DNA of 64,000 bases from contig NC_034009.1 of the NCBI RefSeq assembly GCF_000346465.2, forward strand, positions 29,508,131 through 29,572,130. Direction: 5' to 3'. The translations under genes and the position numbers were made by a program. Shown one piece after another: positions 58,914 through 64,000 of the stretch. Below the pieces are notes generated by a model that saw nothing but the letters and a program-made list of their open reading frames with translations, searched no databases and was not told the origin of the DNA. The stretch comes from Prunus persica (lineage: Eukaryota > Streptophyta > Magnoliopsida > Rosales > Rosaceae). Numbering within the stretch: the first letter of the stretch is position 1; each line of letters starts with the position of its first letter.

Positions 58914-60500
58914 TGTTGAGGCCCAAAAAATCCAAGGCTGGGCCCAAATATATTTCTAGACCAATACGACACCCAAGTTGAGAAGAAACCTAACTTGGGT
59001 ATGCAAGAGTTCGTCATATACACTTGCACACGTGCCACGCCAAGCACCACACCACGCTACAAGCTTAAGTGTGCTCAAGCCACGCGAATGCCTAGGGCTT
59101 GCTAAGCGGGTTGTGGTATGGATGGTTACGAGTATTCACGAGGCCTGTTGATGGTCCAAGGAGTGAAAGTTTTGGGCTTCTTAGGAGTACCAAAACTCAA
59201 GCTCATTCCTTAAGCCCAAACATATGGGTAAGCATGAGAGAGAAAACCTAATAGTCCATCACCTTAAGAAAAGGCCCATAACACTTGATTAAATCCCACA
59301 TCAGCCAAAGCTTCCAGCAGCTTGATGAAATCAAAGGGAACTCACAAGCCGCTGGAAATAAAATAGCCCAGCCCAACACCTTATAAAATATCCAACGTCG
59401 TGGAAATATCCAGCTTCTTTGTTAAAACCATATCGAAGCCAAACCACCAAAGCCAAGCAAACCCATATGCTGATGGAAGTAAATCACCTTTTGACCAGCA
59501 CCATTACCTATTCTTTCCTCTGAAAGCTTTGGTAAGAAAACAAGAAGGAAAAGTGAGTGGCGCCTCACCCACATGGAGAAGTCCAGCTGCGTGAAGGTCT
59601 TGGAACTCCAAAAAGCTTCATGCCTGCATGCTCAGGCTGGGAAAGTTTCACCAAATAAGATAGAATGGAAGAAAGTGAAGGAAAAGGGGAGAAGGTGGCT
59701 TGATAAAATTGAGTGATCCAGCGCCTATAAAATGAGGTACTTTCTACCGAGCAAAGAAGAACTCATCGAAGGCAAGCATCCCATCTGGAACCCTTCAATT
59801 TCATGCTTTGTTCTTCCATCTTCTTCCTCTCTCTCCCAAAACCGGGCATCCAGAGAGCAAGCATCACCTCTCATCCCTGAAACACTTCAATTTCGAGCCA
59901 TATTCCTCTATCTCTTCCCATTTTCTCTTCTATCAAGCAACCCAGGAGCCTGACGAAGCTTTCGTCAAATTGCAGGAAATCTACTAAAGGCACCCATGCT
60001 TCTATCTTCTTCCTCTCTTTCTGATAAACACATCCAGAGATAGCAAGCTTCACCTCTCATCCTTGGAACCCTTCAATTTCAAACCATGTTCTTCCATTGT
60101 TTCCATTTTTCTCTTCCGTCAAGCCATGCTGCCAGAAACTTGCTCAAGCCACCCCATCTCTTCCTATCTCCCTTCAACAAATTCTCCCAAAAACTCTATC
60201 TTCCCGTTACGTTGAGCCTCTATTTCTCATAGGAAGCCCAAGCCTTCTCTCTCTCATGCTAAACTCATGAATGCTCAGCTCCCATGCCACGAGCTTCTCA
60301 TGCCAAGCCAAGAATTTATCTGTAAGCAACTATTGGTTTCATTGGTGAAAGAGACCAAGGGGTTTCCTAAGGCTTAGCTACACTTTCGAAGCACTCTTGG
60401 GGTCTGATCCTTGAACTCAGACTCAAGGGCAATTCCAACTATTTGCTCTTTACAACAGCCCAGGTCCGTCTGGAACTGCCAGAACTAAAAAGGCCCTACA
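58914..60500 (+). mobile_element. 1.59 kb solo LTR, TSD ATAGG
   Basis: TGTTGAGGCCC...AGGCCCTACA has TG...CA ends and a perfect ATAGG duplication (58909-58913 and 60501-60505). TATA-like CTTATAAAATATCC (59381) and CCTATAAAATGAGG (59725) suggest a plus-strand promoter, followed by a CT-rich transcribed region. That region contains an imperfect 170-bp duplication (about 59775-59945 and 59993-60140). No coding domain is present, so the internal part was lost by recombination. Confidence 0.82.
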
Positions 60501-60505
60501 ATAGG

Positions 60506-61255
60506 TCAACCTGCAATGGCCTCCACGAAGAATCCGTATGTATTGTGAATATGTTCAACCCAACATCCCATTTTGCAAGTCCACTGGGACAAATACAAAT
60601 GAATTGAAGAATCTGTACTTATGTTTCTACAAGTACATCGGCATGGGGAAGTTCGATGGACGGTAGGGTTAAGTATGAAAACAGGGCCACACCTAGAGGA
60701 TGCAAAAACCAAGCCATGGACACTCTACACATCGTTAGGAAAATGTTTAAGTCTCTGCACATCAATAGGATAATGTTCGATTTCAAGAGCTTTGTATCAA
60801 GTAAAGTACGAAAATTGGGAGACGGGTGTTGGATCATTCCTTTGTTGCCCAATTTTTGACAAGAAGAAGCGGCTACACTTTTGGAAAAGAAAGTTAGTGG
60901 TGCTCTTGTCGCTATCGTGGAAGTTGTGAAAGGCTGCGACAAAGGAAGGGTTGCGGATGAGGGAAGGCCAAAACTTGCATAGGCACCTGCACCACGTCAG
61001 AACCTCTGCTGGTACCTGTAGGAGTATATGCGAGAATATGATGTCAGTTGGGAGCTCTGTGATTGGATCATCATGATAAGCTTCCTGTAATTAAGTTTTG
61101 TCCACAATTATATATATAAAAGAATTAAAAAGAAACAAAGAACAACGCAAACGGAAATCGTAATAATATAATATATATATATATACCATGTTCCTTGAAC
61201 AACTTTCTCTGGCCACTGAAAGACCTCCCACCTCCAAGCCCAAAAAAAGCCTTCA
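60506..61255 (-). pseudogene. F-box pseudogene 4, N-terminal part with its first intron
   Basis: Exon 1 carries GGAGGTCTTTCAGTGGCCAG and ends at the ATG (61187-61189). A 102-bp GT-AG intron (61085-61186, AT-rich) follows, then the F-box exon (DDPITELPTDIIFSHILP by frame). Downstream are scattered, frameshifted FBA pieces (NPT, ELPHADVLVE, FVEAIAG). This is the clearest copy of the ancestral exon structure. It is split from its 3' end by the solo LTR and the Copia element. Confidence 0.75.
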
Positions 61256-61299
61256 AATTAAATCTTAACTTTAAAGTAAGAAGCAAAGAAGAAAACAAA

Positions 61300-61434
61300 G
61301 GGATGCGAATGCTTACTTTGGGTAGAATGTGGCCATATCCCAGAGTAGGTGCAACAACAAAAAACTGCACGAACGCAAATTCACCTGTGTGAATTGTACC
61401 CAAAGCATTAACGAAGAGCGTACGATTAAGGTCC
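61300..61434 (-). pseudogene. F-box pseudogene 5, C-terminal fragment
   Basis: On the minus strand LNRTLFVNALGTIHTGEFAF and then VQFFVVAPTLGYGHILPKV match the FBA end of the other copies. It lies directly upstream of copy 4 in the same orientation, that is, head to tail. It is cut at 61434 by the LTR element. The rest of the copy should lie beyond the right window edge. Confidence 0.65.
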
Positions 61435-64000
61435 TGTTGGAAAATTTAATATTAACTAATATTGATTTTCCTATTTGAATGGAAATTAATAAAATTCATT
61501 GGGTTAAAGACATCTTCACATGGGGGGTGACAACTCTTCAAACTAAGGGATGCATTGTTTGGGGTGACAACTCTTCAGACCAAGGGATGCATTGTTTGCC
61601 TTTTCAGATTGAGATACCTTTTCAGAAAGGGTATTTCATCATCTATAAATAAACCAATCCTCCTACAGTTTTATTCATTCAGTTTAATTCTCTACGTACA
61701 GACTTTCACATGTAGAAAGCATTAGAGTTTTCATAAAGAGAGGTTCCTGCATAATTTGGTTCAAAGTTTCTTGTGAATTGCAGTGCTTCTTTCACAAGAA
61801 GGGGAGTCGTTGTATCCTAGGAGGCGAACGCTAGTAAACCATAAGCACCGTTGCGGGGCGTAATTTTTCTTAAGGTTAGAGTGTCCTACACTTGCCTCGA
61901 CTCAATTAAGGTTCTTCTAATTCAATTCTTCTTTTGTAAAAATATTTTTTATGTGCAGTGTTTATTTTGTTTATTTTATAGCAATTTAGCACTCATATTT
62001 CCAACAATCTTAAGACGAATTAATCTGTGTTATTGCTATATATATAAAATCTGTGTGTTATGCGAAATGATGTATATTCAGTATACATAATAGCACAATT
62101 GATATAACTTTCAAATTGACTTTGAGGATGAGGGCATGTGGTCACATTTCGTTGAACAAATTAATTGTTTGTTTTGTTAACCGTTGCATCTGTTTCACTA
62201 GTTGGTAAATTCATGGTCAACATGTGATATTGGACCATTATGAGATAGCCATGCCTTGAATCAAGTGGGTTGTAAATTTTTTACAATCTAAAATTATGTA
62301 TGCATGTGGACCATTTCCTGTCTATATAAAATGAAGCCATTTTGTCTGGACGTGATCCAACTAGAAATTTGATTTTCAGTTTCTGACGATTATAGGCTGT
62401 TAAATCCATTTGTTGGGCTTCTGGCTATTCATATAAATTTTGCATTCATAAATGATGCATGGATTATGCAGATCAAATACATTAAGAAGCATATAGTGCT
62501 TGTTTCTAGTTACATATATAAACGTATGTATATGAACCGTTGGGTTGACATCGAGATATGCAATTGATATATTGGATTGCATATAGAAAGATTGCAAATA
62601 TTTGGTTTTTGCAAATTTTTCTAAAGGGGGAAAACATGTTAGCGTATTATCTATATTTGACAAACACAATTGACGAATACTTCCAAGAAGAGAAGTAGTG
62701 TTGAAATGACCAGAAACATGGTATATTTCTCCGTCTTACAAAGACAACAACTGAAATGTGGGGATAAGTTTCTAATTATGAGGCTTCAAACTACAATGGT
62801 CTATATGAAAGGGAAATTTTTCATTAAAAGGAAATGATGAGTAAAGTGGCTTCGAAATTTCCTAAAGGATATTCATATGTGTAACAAAATTACACAAATG
62901 ATGAGAATCCGAAAATGTGGGGGTCTATTGCAAAATTGCAGTAGACGTAATATGCAAAGTTCTTAAGGTATGAAATTTCATTGGTAGTTTAATAGCAACA
63001 ACAATTGTAAGAGAATTGTGGGGGTGGCTTAACTATCTTTGTAATCTCATATTTGTGTAAGAATGGAAAAGTAATTTGCTCTGTAAAAGAGACGAATAAC
63101 GTTTATTTTAAGGTATAAAAAGGTTAAAGACCCTACAAATACCTTAAATGTGGGGGAAGTTCACCGAAGAGTTGGCAAATTACTTAGTAAGTCCCAAAAA
63201 ACACATGGGGGACTTTTTTGAAAACAACTACTCTCGAATGAATATAATTTCATAAGATGGAATGTGCACACCATCAGTTCATAGTCAACCTAGTGGATCC
63301 AATATTTAAAGGTCAAACTAGAGAGTTAGTTGATCATCGAGGGGAATGGGAGTATAAGCCTAAATATTTAAAGTCTCCATAGTGGATACCCAACCTAGCT
63401 GACTGGAGATCCCAAGATCTAGGTTCAAAAGGGACAACCAAATTATGGATGACTAAGTAGTAGCACTGCCGAGATTACATCTCCTACCCATATCCTATGA
63501 TGAAACAGTGCTGCCTGTAGCATGTTTTAGGGTAATCTTTGATTTTAATAATTCCTATAGCTTGGAAATCCGAGTGGGGTAGTGCAGGATACTCTTAATA
63601 GGAAGTCACCTATGTGAGTGTGAAATGAGGCCGTTTCTATGAGAATTTTTTAAGGCTTGAATTCTCTAAAGCTCTCACGAATACCAGGAATCGCTCAAGC
63701 CAAAACGAGCACAACCGATCAAACCAAATATGTTTAGAAGGGTATTGTGTGAGTGCTATTGTCTGGGTTTACACAAATGGCTGAACAGTTCAAGACATCA
63801 CGTTCACTGATTAACCAAGTAAATCTGATAGTATTCCACTATGGAAGGTTCAAGGCCAAAAGCTACTATCCAGATGCAGTATTCTTCTAATAGGAACTCT
63901 CTCTAGTGTCTTCATTTTTTGTTTGCATGTTGTTGAGTCAATTTCCATTTATGTGGGGGATTGTTTGAAAATTTAATATTAACTAATATTGATTTTCCTA
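61435..64000 (+). mobile_element. LTR element without recognisable coding region (partial, LARD-like)
   Basis: The first LTR, 61435-62006 (572 bp), runs TGTTGGAAA...TTTCCAACA, so its tips form a 9-bp inverted repeat. A TATA box CTATAAATAAACC is at about 61644. The internal region 62007-63961 has no frame with gag or pol motifs. A purine tract GTGGGGGAT directly precedes the second LTR, which starts at 63962 with TGTTTGAAAATTTAATATTA and is cut by the window end. In the 39 visible bases the two LTRs differ at one position. No standard primer-binding site is evident after 62006. The upstream flank is GGTCC; its partner is outside. Confidence 0.78.
61526..61600. repeat. 37-bp tandem duplication in the LTR
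   Basis: GGGGTGACAACTCTTCARAC followed by YAAGGGATGCATTGTTT occurs twice in a row with two differences. The other LTR is not visible at this position, so it cannot be dated. Confidence 0.85.

Overview
The window is nuclear DNA from a flowering plant. It has intron-rich genes with GT-AG splice sites, AT-rich intergenic DNA, plant-type non-LTR and LTR retrotransposons, MULE, hAT, PIF/Harbinger and CACTA DNA transposons, and a decaying F-box cluster. The look of the F-box family and the Nudix gene suggests a woody rosid, perhaps Rosaceae (Prunus-like). That last step is inference from memory, not a database match.

Only two genes look fully intact. (1) An importin-9-like nuclear import receptor on the plus strand (1089-11816) has 33 exons, and the joined frame gives 1031 residues. 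Its second intron is a minor-spliceosome AT-AC intron. (2) A two-exon Nudix hydrolase of the NUDT1 type lies on the minus strand (42089-42686, 149 residues). The extreme left edge may hold the first codons of a divergent minus-strand gene.

Region 12.3-30 kb holds an F-box pseudogene, a small foldback MITE, and a 7.2 kb nested MULE (14096-21277, perfect 9-bp TSD). The MULE contains a truncated LINE inside one TIR, a Harbinger-like MITE split by a 4.6 kb LINE, and a hAT-type MITE. Next come fragments of REV3 (DNA polymerase zeta) and a 6.7 kb unit bounded by long inverted repeats (22483-29169). That unit carries a nearly complete MED7 (Mediator subunit 7) gene that is broken by a nonsense codon and a lost splice donor. 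It looks like a Pack-MULE-type gene capture.

Region 29.4-61.4 kb is a head-to-tail family of minus-strand F-box pseudogenes. Nearly every copy has been hit by a transposon with a readable target-site duplication. The insertions are an Athila-type Ty3/gypsy element (29966-37211, ACAAT), a hAT-like element carrying five near-palindromes (50224-50930, CCTACACC), a solo LTR (53754-54227, TATAG), a Copia element with two 235-bp LTRs (54457-58862, ACTCC) and a 1.59 kb solo LTR (58914-60500, ATAGG). Between F-box units lie a CACTA element packed with TTTGCGCGAC repeats (45324-48706), a likely solo LTR (43951-45175) and a second hAT-like element (51527-53419). The right edge (61435 to the end) is an LTR element with no recognisable coding capacity. 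Its second LTR is cut by the window end.

The F-box copies, TSDs and nesting together give a relative order of insertions. All positions were read by eye from the sequence; no searches were run.
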